64,000 nucleotides of DNA from Ziziphus jujuba. Its lineage: Eukaryota; Streptophyta; Magnoliopsida; Rosales; Rhamnaceae. Position numbers and translations under genes: made by a program. The notes beneath the pieces are model-generated. The model did not search any database. It saw only the letters and a list, made by a program, of their open reading frames with translations, and was not told the origin of the DNA. Positions 22,983 through 34,364 of the stretch are shown here, in pieces. The stretch is taken from assembly GCF_031755915.1 (NCBI RefSeq), contig NC_083384.1:686001-750000 (forward strand), read 5' to 3'. Position 1 is the stretch's first letter, and each line of letters opens with the position of its first letter.

Positions 22983-23454
22983 ATGACATATGGTCCTTGC
23001 ATAATTTGTAAAAAGAAAGGACACACAGCTAAGATATGCTGGTGGAGACCGAATGCTCAATGTAAAATTTGCAAGCAATTTGGTCACATGGAAAGAGTTT
23101 GCAGGCAAAGGAACCAAAGGCAAGAAGCTAGACATGCTCATGAACCCAAAGAGGCAAGTGGTGAGCATGCACATACCTTCACAGCAACTTGCAACCTTGT
23201 AAGCTCAATCACACTCATGGATCTTGGACAGCGGGTGCAAAAATCACATGTGCAACAATCAGGACTTGTTTGTCAAGTTTAACTCAAGAATTGCAACAAA
23301 AATTAGGGCAGAAAATGGACAAATCATGGAGGCTCAAGGAAAAAGAGATTTGGTCATTAAAACACCAAAAGGTACAATTCAAATTACCGATGTTTTATTT
23401 GTACCAAATCTGTCCAAAAATTTACTTAGTGTGCCTCAACTTATGAAAAAATGA
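22983..23454 (+). pseudogene. Copia D zinc knuckles and protease site
   Basis: Two CCHC knuckles (CIICKKKGHTAKIC and CKICKQFGHMERVC) followed, in another frame from 23224, by the aspartic protease motif MDSGCKNHM and the conserved LFVPNLSKNLLSVPQL. The frameshift lies near 23220. Protein processing domain of the element. Confidence 0.82.
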
Positions 23455-23568
23455 TATACTTTGAAGTTTTTAGATAAATGTTGTGAAATATCTAAGGATG
23501 AAAAAATTATATTACTTGTCCATATGAAAGACAATAGCATTGTAATTGATTTTAATTAATAAAATCGA

Positions 23569-24208
23569 ATGGCTATGAATACCAAAATCCATGAAGAATC
23601 AAAGCTATGGCATAGAAGGTTCGGCCACTTCAACTATGCCACCATGAAGCATATGCATACTCAACAAATTGTTGAGAATTTACCACAAATCCATGGAGAT
23701 GATGCTGTTTGCAAAACATGTCAACTTGGCAAAATCAAAAGACAACCATTTCCTTTGACTACAATCAGCAAGGCAAAGGAAAAATTACAATTGGTGCATT
23801 CGGATTTGTATGGACCTATGAATGAAGTAACACATGCTGGGAGGAAGTATTTTATCATCTTTATTGATGATTATTCAAGGAAGTGCTGGATCTACTTCCT
23901 CAAACAAAAATCAGAAGCCGCAGCCACATTTGAAGAGTTCAAAACACTTGTTGAAAATCAAGCACAAACAACCATCAAGGTAATTAGAACCGACAATGGT
24001 GGAGAGTACATATCCAAAACTTTCCAAGATATTTACAAGACAAATGGCATCATACATCAACTCACCACTCAATACACACCACAACAAAATGGAGTGGGTG
24101 AAAGGAAGAATAGAACAATCATGGAGATGTCAAGATGCTTGCTGTTTTAGAAGTGCTTGCCAAAGAAAATTTGGGCCAAAGCGGCTAATACAAGTGTGTA
24201 CCTCCTAA
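23569..24208 (+). pseudogene. Copia D integrase
   Basis: HHCC zinc finger (LWHRRFGHFNYATM ... CKTCQLGKIKRQPFP) and catalytic core with D (LVHSDLYGPM), D (IRTDNGGEY) and E (NGVGERKNRT), all present in one frame. It is cut by a TAG at 24148-24150; the C-terminal part continues with changes to about 24440. Confidence 0.86.
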
Positions 24209-24440
24209 ACCGACTTCCAAGTAAGGTAATTGAATCCAAAACACCAAATGAATTATGGTATGGCTTTAAACCTTCAATTACTCACTGAAAATTCTTTAGA
24301 AGTTTTTGTTACATGCATGTCCATGACTCCAAAAGAACCAAACTTGATAAGAAACCAAACTTGATAAGAAAGTAAGTATTGGTGTTCTTGTAGGCTATAG
24401 CTCAGTTTCAAAAGGCTATAGAATCTTTTATGTATCTAAG

Positions 24441-24955
24441 ATGCAGGTTGTTATCTCTAGAGATGTTATAATAAATGAGAACTCATATTGGAGTTGGAAG
24501 GAGCATAAAGTGGAAGCAAACACTTATATTCAATCAAGAACTCCTTCCACCGATCAAAGTGATTTTGATGTTGAAAATAATGATGACGATGATGATGACC
24601 CAGCCAATGAAGATTATGTGGGCAAGAGAGGCACAAAATCAATTGAAGAATTTTATGCAAGTGCAAGGATGGCAACACCTGATCCTACAACATATAGTGA
24701 TGCTTCACAACACAAAGAATGGCAAGCTGCAATGGAGGAGGAGCTTCACATGATTGACAAGAACAAATCTTGGAAAATATACCATTTGGATGTAAAATCA
24801 GCTTTTCTAAATGGTATATTAGAAGAAGAAGTATATGTTGAACAACTTGAATGATTTATCATAGAAGGAGAGGAGGAGAAAGTGTACAAGCTTCATAAAG
24901 CTTTGTACGAGCTCAAACAAGCTCCAAGAGCTTGGTATGCAAGAATTGATGACTA
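24441..24955 (+). pseudogene. Copia D linker and RT start, truncated
   Basis: Integrase-RT linker with an Asp-rich run, then the start of RT: KNKSWKIYHLDVKSAFLNG with the first catalytic aspartate, and LHKALYELKQAPRAWYA. The segment between the entry motif WSLV and YHLD is deleted. The sequence leaves the element at about 24955, before YVDD. Confidence 0.82.
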
Positions 24956-24959
24956 GATA

Positions 24960-25470
24960 CTCATTCTAATTTTCCTTAAACTGTAACACATATGACCTCA
25001 ATATATCCTCTAAGGTCTAAATAGTCCTTTTATAGTCCATCAATCTGGGGTGAAAAGCAGTACTCAAATTCAACTTAATGCCTAGTTTCTTCATTATTCC
25101 CTTCCAAAACCTCAAAGTAAAACATAGATTTTCTGTCAAATACGATCGATACTAGCACCGCATACAACTCACTATATAATTCATAACGAGTCCTACTAAC
25201 TTCTGAAGGGATAACCTCTTTCGAATAAGTAGGAAATGTGCAGACTTAGTGAGTCGATCCACTATCACCAAAATACTATCATGTGTCTGAACTATGGAAG
25301 GAAGCTTGAATATAAAAATCCATTGTAACGCAGTCCTATTTCCATAATGGGATTGGTAAAGGCTGTAAAAGTTTAGCAGACTTTTGTCTCTCTGCCTTCA
25401 CTTACTGGATCACAGAGTCTAGAACAAATCACCAGATCTCCATCACCTCTAATAGTGAAGCCTGACTTCC
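24960..25470 (-). pseudogene. Integrase remnant of a second gypsy lineage
   Basis: On the minus strand, about 25250-25000 reads like a gypsy integrase core with frameshifts: GDSGSTH then FPTYSKEV, ELYAVLVSIVFDRK and FEYCFSPQIDG. It differs in sequence from E and G, so it is another family. Badly decayed; no end of the element seen. Confidence 0.55.
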
Positions 25471-26213
25471 TGATACGAACCTAGGATGACCTGCTCCTAA
25501 ACCCGTATTATATTAGCCCGGATCTCAATTAAGTTCAAGTTCTAATGGAATGGACCTCAACCCCTAACCAACCTGTGGTTAGAAACCTTGGTATAATGTA
25601 GACGCCACAATAGGGGATGGAAAACCTATTGACAAGTCAAGCTAAAAACACCAATTCTCTAATGGTGTTTTAGGTGTTCTCAAAGAACAAAGAGATAATT
25701 AATCTCACAAGTATTTTCTTAATCAAATCAAAGTTGTATTCATATTGAAAAATAAGCCTTTAAATAGGCTACAAAGCCAAGAAATAAAACCCTAGAACAT
25801 AAAGAAAATGGGCCACCACACATAAAGAAACCTAGTTGGCCGAAACTATACTTCCTTTCCTAATCTAAGTTTGATTAATTAATTCCTTTATATTAAATTA
25901 GGAATTAATTAATTTACAATGGAAAGAATAAAATAAAAACCTTCCTAAAGTTATTTGTCCATAAAATGAATAAATAAAAGCCAAAAAGTAATGGTAGTTT
26001 CCTAAAACAAAAAGTAAAAGCAAATTAGGAAACTAAAAATGCTAGCCTTTTGATCAAGTTGACTTTGATCAATCTTTGACCTCTTTGAGCTTCAAATCAG
26101 CTTCTAGATGCTTTTTAGGATGCCAAATAAACTGAATATGAAGTCTCACATGTTGCCCATGCTTGGAAAAATAAGAAAAGGCTAATACAGTAAAATACAG
26201 TAAAGCTAGCAGA
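25471..26213 (-). repeat. Truncated gypsy LTR
   Basis: About 743 bp of the F/E-type LTR, with an intact low-coordinate end (TGATACGAACCTAGG on plus) and the high end lost at AGTAAAGCTAGCAG, where mitochondrial rRNA sequence begins. No internal region is attached. Confidence 0.88.
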
Positions 26214-26360
26214 GGTGGAATCTTCTAGTTCTTCCTATTTGACCCGAAACCGATCGATCTAGCCATGAGCAGGTTGAAGAGAGCTCTAACAGGCCTTGGA
26301 GGACTGAACCCACGTATGTGGCAAAATACGGGGATGACTTGTGGCTATGGGTGAAAGGGC
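26214..26360 (+). pseudogene. rrn26: Mitochondrial rrn26 fragment
   Basis: About 145 bases matching the plant mitochondrial large rRNA, with blocks CTAGCCATGAGCAGGTTGAA, AACCCACGTATGTGGC and GGGGATGACTTGTGGC. It ends within TGGGTGAAAGG. The identification is from memory of the conserved sequence, not from a search. Confidence 0.62.
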
Positions 26361-27540
26361 TTCTATTCCTCTCCCAGCTAAAGAACACCAATCTGCATCT
26401 TTCTCTCTTTCGCTATGAAGCATAATCAAACCTCATGGGCCAGGTACTGCTATCTATGCAACTAATGGATCCCTTCTGACGCCCCCGTCTTCATTTATTA
26501 CAGATCAGCTTGAAAGTACCCCTTTATATTATGATGATAGGGGTGGATGGTAGGGCAAGAACAGGCATAATCGCTGGAACGGCTAGAAGTGGCCCGACTA
26601 TCTTCCATAAATATAAAACATATATATATATATATATATATATATGGATATTCGGCGTTTAATGAGATAGTAAAGTTCTAGACTCAAACTAGAAAAAAAC
26701 AAGACTCTCATCACCCATATCACTCAACAACCCAACCTTTTCATTCAAACCAGTAATGTGGTTCCATGTCTTTGATGATTCGGCAGGAGGAAAGAGGCAA
26801 GGCTTTGACAGATCCACTGAAGCACTGGAAAAATGTTGACCATGATTTCTAGAGAAAGCAGGTAAGCCTTTAAAAGAAAAGCTTTGAAGCTGGTCGTGAT
26901 ATAAATTTCATCTAAATAAAGGCAGGTGACATCCCCGCTGATTAAAGGAAAAACTCTTCACTGGGAACGCTCTTCTCCCTCTAGCTACTATTCTCCGGGC
27001 TTAGGAAAGAGTATTCTATAAAATAGCCCGTTTTCGTTGAAAAACAAATAAATAAAATATTTCTTCGGTTTCAAAATCGGTTGATGAACAAGAATAATCT
27101 ATTGCCTCCACTTCAATACATTACAAAGAAGCTAGTCGCTAGTTCAAATAGGCATTCCCCAGCCGGAAATCATATGTTGAGTAGGAGCTCGTTCATCAAC
27201 CTGTGAACAGAAAGACAAAAAAAAAGCAAAAATTGTACAAGAGCGAGCCAAAAATGGGCAATTTTTCTTCTCTTGCAACATGGAATGAAGTGTATTACTT
27301 TGTCCTTGTATGGACTAATTAAGTTCCCCACTGGGAGAGCTTTAGAGGGAATAGGGGTGGACATCTATATGCACTTTGTGCTTTTTCTTCTTTTGAAACA
27401 TATTATTTTGCGTAGCATTAGTCTTTTTTTTCAGACTGCTGTTCAAATCTCTTTTCAGCTTCCGCCTAAAGAAAATGGTCAGATCAACCATAGTTAAAGG
27501 AGGAGTTTCATGGGTTGTCAAAGACTCAAACAACTTCAGC
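26361..27540. other. Mitochondrial-like intergenic DNA, no gene seen
   Basis: Higher GC and style of plant mitochondrial spacer, with a (TA)n run of about 26 bases at 26620-26645. I see no gene; short frames in it have no recognisable motif. Confidence 0.4.
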
Positions 27541-27635
27541 AGAAAACCACCCCAAAGCCAAGTCACTATTGTATCTCCTACTACAGGTATGGCACTAGCT
27601 AAGCTTGTAATAACTGTAGCTCCCCAAAAGCTCAT
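27342..27635 (-). CDS. Chimeric ORF: cob piece plus unknown tail (97 codons)
   Basis: Open frame whose first 31 or so residues are cytochrome b transmembrane sequence ([18 protein letters not shown] ... WLWGGF), followed by about 65 residues I do not recognise ([33 protein letters not shown]). A cob fragment joined to new sequence is the pattern of recombinant plant mitochondrial ORFs, some of which are linked to cytoplasmic male sterility. Here it sits in a mosaic and no expression signal is visible, so function is unsupported. Confidence 0.4.
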   Translation of the reverse strand: MSFWGATVITSLASAIPVVGDTIVTWLWGGFLLKLFESLTTHETPPLTMVDLTIFFRRKLKRDLNSSLKKKTNATQNNMFQKKKKHKVHIDVHPYSL

Positions 27636-27752
27636 CTAACCCCAAGGTAGTACGTATCCTGTAAAAGCTATCACAATCATTAATAGAAAGATTACAACTC
27701 TGAGACACCGAACAAATTCCCTAGGACTGCTATAACTCGCATGATATAGACG
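27541..27752 (-). pseudogene. cob: cob fragment, internal (mitochondrial cytochrome b)
   Basis: Minus strand carries YHASYSSPREF, then FLLMIVIAFTGYVLPWG and [22 protein letters not shown] has become TAG between LPWG and MSFW, a stop at 27636-27638. Both ends are joined to unrelated sequence. The N-terminus of cob lies at 40996-41168, also minus. Confidence 0.85.
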
Positions 27753-28741
27753 TTTACTTGCTTGAAAAGGTGCGGCTAATCAGGAGTCGAACAGAATCAT
27801 GAGTTGAGTGGTGAGCTAAAGCAGGGAAGCGAAACTAGGAATGGAGTTGGCTTGTTAGAGCTAGGCTGTTGAGTTAAAGTAAGCGAGCTAGTCAAACAAG
27901 CCAGTGCGTCCTTCAGGCCGACAATGAAAAACTCCACCAAAAAGTCTGAGGGTAGACTTGGGATTTGATTAGACAACGTTCAAACCCTTTGTCATTAGAC
28001 CACTATCTATGCATGTATTTTCGGCCTGGACTCTCGAATCTTTTGCTTCTTGGGTGGTGGCGAACAATGCAGCTTGTGTTGCGGGAGATGCCCGCCTGTA
28101 GGGCCCGGCCCGCTTTTCGCCGGAAAGAACCGTTCACTAGCTAGCCGAACTAGTGGGGGCCCTATCACGAGACATACTGAAAACCATGCCTTTTTGAATT
28201 CTTTATTTAATTATGGCATAATAAAATGAATGAAATGTGAAATTCTTGAGTAGTGACAAGATCAGCGGGAACATCTGCCAGAGCGAACTAACAAAAAATA
28301 GGCCTTTCTGGCTAGGTTCTTTGTTAGGAGTTTGTTTACTGGGCAAAGATAGTACCCGTTCTGTTGTCTCCGAGAAGGACAAAAAGGATGAATACCGAAG
28401 AGAGAATGCGGTGTTGTATTATTGTAAGTTCTCTGTTTCGAACATTTCCTGAAAGTAGACGACAAGTTTTAAATCTTAATGCGGGCAAGGCCTATCTCGT
28501 TGGAAAAGTCTTTTTCGCCACAAAAGGGCTATGGGACTCGAACCCAAATATTCCAGCCAGTACCCCTCACAAATAAAAATAGTCCACTGTTGGCGGAAGC
28601 GAATGTCCCGGGGTCCCGGGGACTCATTTTGACTGAAACAAGGGGTGGGTCTTTACCAACTTCAAAATATTCGATTTTAGGGAAGCCAAAAAACATGTGA
28701 ACGCCCCTACGCGAGCCTTACTTCTTTGTGTTAGTTGACCT
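27753..28741. other. Mitochondrial-like spacer, no gene recognised
   Basis: GC-richer spacer with GCGGGAGATGCCCGCC and GGCCCGGCCCGCTTTTCGCC runs typical of plant mitochondrial DNA. Several short frames at 28237-28700 show no known motif. Confidence 0.4.
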
Positions 28742-28782
28742 AAGCCGTACGTGGGATGAGTTTCTGCCTCATACAGCTCGGG
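28742..28782 (+). ncRNA. Possible group II intron domain V-like hairpin
   Basis: AAGCCGTACGTGGGATGAG and CTGCCTCATACAGCTCGG can pair as a stem with a short loop, resembling domain V of plant mitochondrial group II introns. One pair is mismatched. Not checked by folding. Confidence 0.3.
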
Positions 28783-28927
28783 CCGAAGATAATAATCGAA
28801 TTGGGTTGAGAGAAGTTTATGAATCGAGTAAAAAGAAAAATCGTGATGAGAAGGCCCTATGGAGTAAAGGGAAGCGTGTACGTTGTCACACTCCTTGCCT
28901 TCCAAAGGTCCCTAAAGGACAGGCCAG

Positions 28928-29233
28928 ATGCAGCAGAGCGACCACCGGGAGCGGATTCCCCACCGGCAGGGGGATAGGAGACCAAAGTGCTTCGATAATA
29001 TAGATCATGAACTACTTTTGGGCTTCCTCCAGGCACACCTAGGACTGGAGAACGCCCCCATTTTCCAACTAATAGAAGCATTTTGCAAAACGGACATTTT
29101 AGATAAAGAAGGCAACATCGTAGAAATAGTCGAATTGCCTATTTTGAGGATCCTCAATACAGAAGGAATAGTTCAGGAATTACTAAAGATGGGACTACAG
29201 GGTTGCATTCAATCCTCAAAAAAGAGGATTTGA
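28928..29233 (+). pseudogene. Reverse-transcriptase-like fragment of mitochondrial type
   Basis: Frame contains KCFDNIDHELLLGFLQ, which resembles the first aspartate motif of group II intron-type RTs (D-[IK]-KGCFDNIDH). The following [16 protein letters not shown] would fit the RT palm. It is short, has no YADD, and its later residues do not match. It could be the remains of an intron ORF; identity is inferred from one motif only. Confidence 0.35.
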
Positions 29234-31552
29234 TTGAGTATCGAGGAGTCAAAGAATTTAATCTCCCAGTGAGGTCCAATGTCTTTAACGACAAGTGCTT
29301 CTTCATCTGGAAGATCAGTGGCCAAAGGTAAGTCATTAGGCACTGGATGTGCAGCGAGGAAGTTCGCGAGTGCCTGTCCTTTTCCTTACAAAGAAAGTGG
29401 GTTTTTTAGCTATGGGCCTAGCAAAAGAAAATTTTGGATAGGATCCTATCGGATCTCCCCCTCTCAAAATCGGAGCTAAACCTTTTACGAGGGGGAGTTC
29501 CCCTAGATGTGTTAAAGTAGCATCGCGTTTCGCTTGGAAACTGGCAAGTTTATAGCTGCCAGATAAGTGGTACCTGTCCGGTAGGAAAGTAAAAACTTTT
29601 TTTAGGTAGTCGTTTTTTATGGTGGCCCTTTTGATCTCATCCGTATTCCGATCGAAGGTTGAAGTTTCATTCATTCTTACAACTATCTTTTTGAAGCAGA
29701 TAGTTCACAGTGCTCATTCTATAGAAAAAGTAAAAGCCAACTCATTCACAATGCCGATCGAGTTTATACAAATCTTCCCCAATACTGGGAAGATCGGAAG
29801 CGTCGTAGGTAATTTGAGGTTGGAAGAGCCTGGTGTTTCCTGAATTTCTGGAGTTATAACATTTGAATTTCTCTTACATTCCACGTTCCCGAAACGGATC
29901 CTATCAAATATTTCCCCCTACCTTGAATTCAGAACTTGCATAATGAGTTGCATCGACATCTTTGCCCGTGATCGAATGTCCCTTTCCCACGCCACCAATC
30001 GACGAATGCTGAGGAAGGAGTGAATCAATTGATGCAACCAACCACAATACAATACACCACCCGAGCAACTATCCAACACCCAAAAAGGGGGAATAATGCC
30101 AGGAAGTGACCAAGCAACTCCAAGTGAATAACCCAACCACGACTATCTAACCAACTACCGATGAACTAATCAACAACCGAACGAGACTGAATCCAAGCGA
30201 GTGAATGAACGAGTCAAGGGTTTGTAAAGAGCAAAGGACTAAAAAAAAAAATCACTTGGTTGGGGCAGAGTTTCAGCCTGCCTTCCACCAAATATAAAAA
30301 ACCTTACAGCTGCCTAACCTGCTGACATTCCAGCGAAGAGAGTCATTATTTGTGCCACATCCTCGAATTCGAGAGAAGCCCTGGTTCTAACCATCCTGAA
30401 TGAAGAATGGGCGAACAAAATGCAGAACATATCAGAGATGTTGAATTCTAAGAAAGGGGGGGGAAGGAGGCAAAAGAACAAAAAAAAAAAAGGAAAAAAA
30501 TAAAGGCTGCACAAGACGAAAAACCAGAGGCAGCGCTAAGGTGCAAGGGGAATGTGAAAACAACAATAGTTCTACATGAAGGTTTTATATGGAATGGAAG
30601 AAGGATCGGTAAAGTTGAGAAGCAGAGAATTCGTCGGATTCGTTCAAGCCATTGCGAATAAACAATTGGTAGAACTCTGCAACTTTCTTGTTCACCGCTT
30701 CCTTACGAGAGGGCTCCCTTCAAACACTTAAGCCAAGCGTTCGTGCTCCTTTCAAACATCTCACTCCAATCTAATCCATATATGGCTTGGCCTGGAAGTC
30801 GAAGTTAGGAATGGAAAGAAGCTTAAAACCTCCTTTATCAAACTTTCCCCTTTCTCTAATAATAAGGTAAGCAAACATCAAAGCCCAGCAAACCCAACCT
30901 ATACAAAGAGCTCTTTTCAGCCCCTACTCCTAACAAGTGAAAGTAGCTGGCACCCACCATACCTTGCTTGCTTCGGGGCCGATCTCTTGTATCTATATCT
31001 ATATCTATCTATATATATATATATTATATATAGATAGATATAGATAGAAAAATAGATTGAGTTTGTTCCACCACAAATGAATTTCGCCACATGGATTGGA
31101 TAGAGTCCCCTGATCTCGTCATCCAACTGAACGGGAAATGCTTGCTTCTATTCCCTCCCTCCATAGCCGATTGAATTGTTGGGTCGACTCATCACATCCT
31201 GGGGTTGAAGAAGGTCACAAGGGTTCGGTTGTTCGCCGATTCAAGTGGTACGTGAGTTGGGTTTAGAACTTTTTAGGGAGGCCCGAACTGACTTCAAATC
31301 GATTTGCTAGCTTTCTTTAGCGGTTGAATCTCTCTCCGGGTTAGTCCGCTCACAAATGCGAAATTGGGGAGCAGAAGCCACTCGCTTCACTAAGGGCAAG
31401 GAGCAAAAACCACTCAATTCTTTGTGAAATTAAGGAGAGCGCAGCAACCAAGGTGCATATTATCATATAGAAACAAGCGAAGCGTAGCGAATCACATAGA
31501 TAAGCCCCTACCTGCCAGCGCGCAGATAGATAGGGCGGGCGAAGCGCGAAGG
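29234..31552. other. Mitochondrial-like spacer with short repeats
   Basis: No gene recognised. A 38-bp stretch at 29643-29680 recurs at 42342-42379. An AT-rich palindrome with TATC/GATA steps lies at 30989-31056. Purine-rich runs lie at 30455-30505. A 112-codon minus frame at 29336-29674 and a 125-codon minus frame at 31350-31727 have no motif I recognise. Confidence 0.4.
30989..31056. repeat. AT-rich TATC/GATA palindrome
   Basis: CTATATCTATATCTATCTATATATATATAT faces TATATATAGATAGATATAGATAG as an imperfect inverted repeat able to form a hairpin or cruciform. A simple-sequence origin is likely. Confidence 0.75.
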
Positions 31553-31639
31553 GGATGGATCTCTGAGCGGTTGAAAGAGTCGGTCTTGAAAACCGAAGTA
31601 TTGATAGGCATACCGGGGGTTCGAATACCTCTCCATCCG
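31553..31639 (+). tRNA. trnS-UGA: trnS-UGA, mitochondrial type
   Basis: 87 nt. Acceptor stem GGATGGA pairs with TCCATCC (31632-31638), discriminator G, no encoded CCA. The anticodon loop shows CTTGAAA with UGA, flanked by a matching stem, followed by a long variable arm as expected of a class II serine tRNA. The T-loop TTCGAAT is kept, but the base just after it is A where C is expected, breaking one T-stem pair. This is the only organelle gene in the window that looks close to intact. Confidence 0.88.
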
Positions 31640-32446
31640 TGAAGTCATAAGTTCTCTCTTGCGTTCTATAACAATTCAAGACAACAAGAAAGCAAGAAAA
31701 TGATAGCGATCGGTTTAGGAGCGTCAAGGGAGGGGGGGGGGCGAGAACTGAGCCCGCACGCTCTATGCTTTTCCCCAGCTTTCTTTCCAGTATATAGTTG
31801 ATTCCTGGGGCATGAGTTAAGCATATAGTTGATTGCTCTTTCTTTCAATTGAGCATCGGTACTTTTGGAATATCTCTCTGTAGGCATGCAAAACAACAAA
31901 GCATCTGATTTTTTAAGAATTTCCTGTGCTAAACATATGGGCCCAGTTGTATTTGATTTGAACTAATTCGAATCTCGTGACCCATGATCCTTAGGAAGGG
32001 CTCGATCCCAGACCAGGCTCCGCTCAAGGTGATGGATGACTATCCTTATTTCTTTTCCTTACGTTACGACCTACTCCGCTGCTGTTCTTGCTCTTTTTGA
32101 ATCAGTTGCATTTTATTTGGAAAGGTCATCCCATATCGGTATTACAAAGTAGTATCGAAGAAAGGCTAAATTTAATGGATTTAGGAGCGAAATAAACTGG
32201 TTATCCTCTTCTTAATAGACGCAGGCCCTGGCATCGGCTCGGGCTAAATCAAAGTAGCAACGGATGAAAGAGACAAATTGGTTGCCAAGCTCCTTGATGA
32301 AATCAAATAAAAGATTCCTTCGGCGGCAGGAAAGGCAGTTGACTTCGTTGACCCGGATTGGAGCAAACACGCAATACACACGGAGGTGGGAACTGCAGTA
32401 TAGTATATATACGTCAAGGTCGACCAACTTCTAAAAAAACTGAAGA
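31640..32446. other. Mitochondrial-like spacer left of gypsy E
   Basis: No gene recognised. The sequence resumes at 40678 on the other side of element E. A G run at 31731-31741 and purine-rich stretches are present. Confidence 0.4.
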
Positions 32447-32451
32447 TTAAG

Positions 32452-33582
32452 TGATACGAACCTAGGACGACCTGCTCCTAAACCCGTATTATATTAGCCC
32501 GGATCTTTAATTAAGTTCAAGTTCTAATGGAATGGACCTCAACCCCTAACCAACCTATGGTTAGAAACCTTGGTATAATGTAGACGCCACAATAGGGGAT
32601 GGAAAACCTATTGATAAGTCAAGCTAAAACAACCAATTCTCTAATGGTGTTTTAGGTGTTCTCAAAGAACAAAGAGATAATTAATCTCACAAGTATTTTC
32701 TCAATCAAATCAAAGTTGTATTCATCTTGAAAAATAAGCCTTTAATAGGCTTTAAAAGAAACACAATAAACCCTAAAAACCCTAGGAAAAACCGGCCACA
32801 CAATGAAGAAGTCTACCTTGGCCGAAACTTTCCTTTTCCTAATCTAATTTGGATTAATTAATTCCTTTATTTTGAATTAGGAATTAATTAATTTACAATG
32901 AAAATAATAAAATAATAACCTTCCTAAACTTATTTGTCCAGAAAATAAATAAATAAAAACTAAAAATAATGGTAGTTTCCTAAAACAAAAAGTAGAATAA
33001 AATTAGGAAACTAAAATACTAGCTTTTTGACTAAATTGACTTTGACCAATCTTTGACCAAAGTGAGCTCCAAATCAACTTCAATATGCTTTGTAGGATGC
33101 CAAATAAGCTTATTGTGAAGTTCCTCACGTTGCCCTTGCTTGGAAGTATGAGAAAAGACTAATACAGTAAAATACAGTAAAGCCAGCAAGGAATACAGCA
33201 AATCTGGCCTTTCCTTCTCCTTGTGCGCAAACCACCTTGTTGGTCAGCTTTGAAGCTGCTTTGGCTGGTTTCTATGACTCATCCTCCATATGAATTGAAC
33301 CCATAAAAATGGGGTTCCAATTCATACAACCCGGCCTCCTTATTATCACCAAAAACGTCACCCAACCCTGTTTTGGCTTCTATTGCTTGTATGAGTAAAA
33401 CAAGCCTTGGTTCTTTAGATGTGGCCAACCCCTCTTGACTATGACTTATTCCTTGTATGAAAACAGCAAGATTGTCCTTGAACTTCTTGGCTTGGGCCCT
33501 AGTGATCGGTCCCACCTTCATTTGTAATGGGTTAGCACCCCAGCGGGTTGTCAGTTGAGCAGTCTCGGGTGGATTCGCATCA
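32452..33582 (-). repeat. 3' LTR of gypsy E
   Basis: 1131 bp. On the minus strand starts TGATGCGAATCCACCC and ends GGTTCGTATCA. The polypurine tract lies at 33583-33598. The integrase frame runs on through it to a stop at 33279. Confidence 0.95.
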
Positions 33583-34364
33583 TTCCCCTCCTCTTGAAAA
33601 GGATTTGTCCTCAAATCGAAGTCATCACCTGCAGCAAAAGGAGATAAATCAGCAACATTAAAGGAGGCACTAACATTATACTCACCCGGTAGATCAATCC
33701 TGTAAGCATTGTCGTTTATCCTCTCCAAAACTTGAAAAGGTCCATCACCCCTCGGCATGAGTTTTGATTTCCTTTGTTCAGGGAATCTTTCTTTCCTTAA
33801 ATGTAGCCACACCCAATCTCCAGGTTCAAACACCATTGATTTTCGGCCTTGATTAGCCACCCTTGCATATTGCTCGGTCCTCCTCTCAATGTTTGCTCGG
33901 GTTTTCTCATGAATCTGCTTTACAAAATCAGCTTTTTGTTTTCCATCTAGATTAGCACGCTCACTTAAAGGCAAAGGTGTTAAATTTAATGGAGTCAAAG
34001 GATTAAAACCATAAACAATTTCAAATGGAGTAAATTTAGTTGCTGAATGTAAAGACCTATTATATGCAAATTCAACATGTGGCAAACATTCTTCCCAAGT
34101 CCTTAAATTTCTACTAATTAATGCTCTCAACAATGCAGACAAGGTTCTATTTACTAATTCGGTTTGTCCATCAGTTTGTGGATGATAAGTAGTTGAAAAT
34201 AAAAGCTTAGTACCTAATTTAGCCCACAATGTTTTCCAAAAATAGCTTAAGAACTTAGCATCCCTATCCGACACAATAGTTCTTGGCATTCCATGCAATC
34301 TCACAATTTCCTTGAAAAAATAAGTTAGCAATATTGGATGCATCATCAGTTTTGTTACATGCAA
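33279..34364 (-). pseudogene. Gypsy E integrase with LTR-encoded tail
   Basis: Carries the second half of the catalytic core: D in [12 protein letters not shown] and E in [14 protein letters not shown], with [20 protein letters not shown], then the C-terminal domain ([40 protein letters not shown]). No chromodomain is seen. The frame crosses the polypurine tract and continues about 100 codons into the LTR ([18 protein letters not shown]), ending FNSYGG. A frameshift near 34300 separates it from the finger and first aspartate. Confidence 0.9.

Larger units (their letters stand above)
21540..24955 (+). mobile_element. Ty1-copia element D, 3' truncated, inserted in rpoC2
   Basis: LTR, primer-binding site, gag, zinc knuckles, protease site, integrase and the start of RT on the plus strand. 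This family differs from A, B and C in LTR and protein sequence. It ends abruptly at about 24955 before the YVDD box, where a gypsy integrase remnant begins. No 3' LTR was found, so no TSD can be confirmed. Confidence 0.87.

Noticed and set aside
28928..29233. matR maturase
   Set aside because: The RT-like motif KCFDNIDHELLL does not match the matR equivalent (RKCFHTIDRH as I recall it), so I kept it as an unspecified RT-like fragment.
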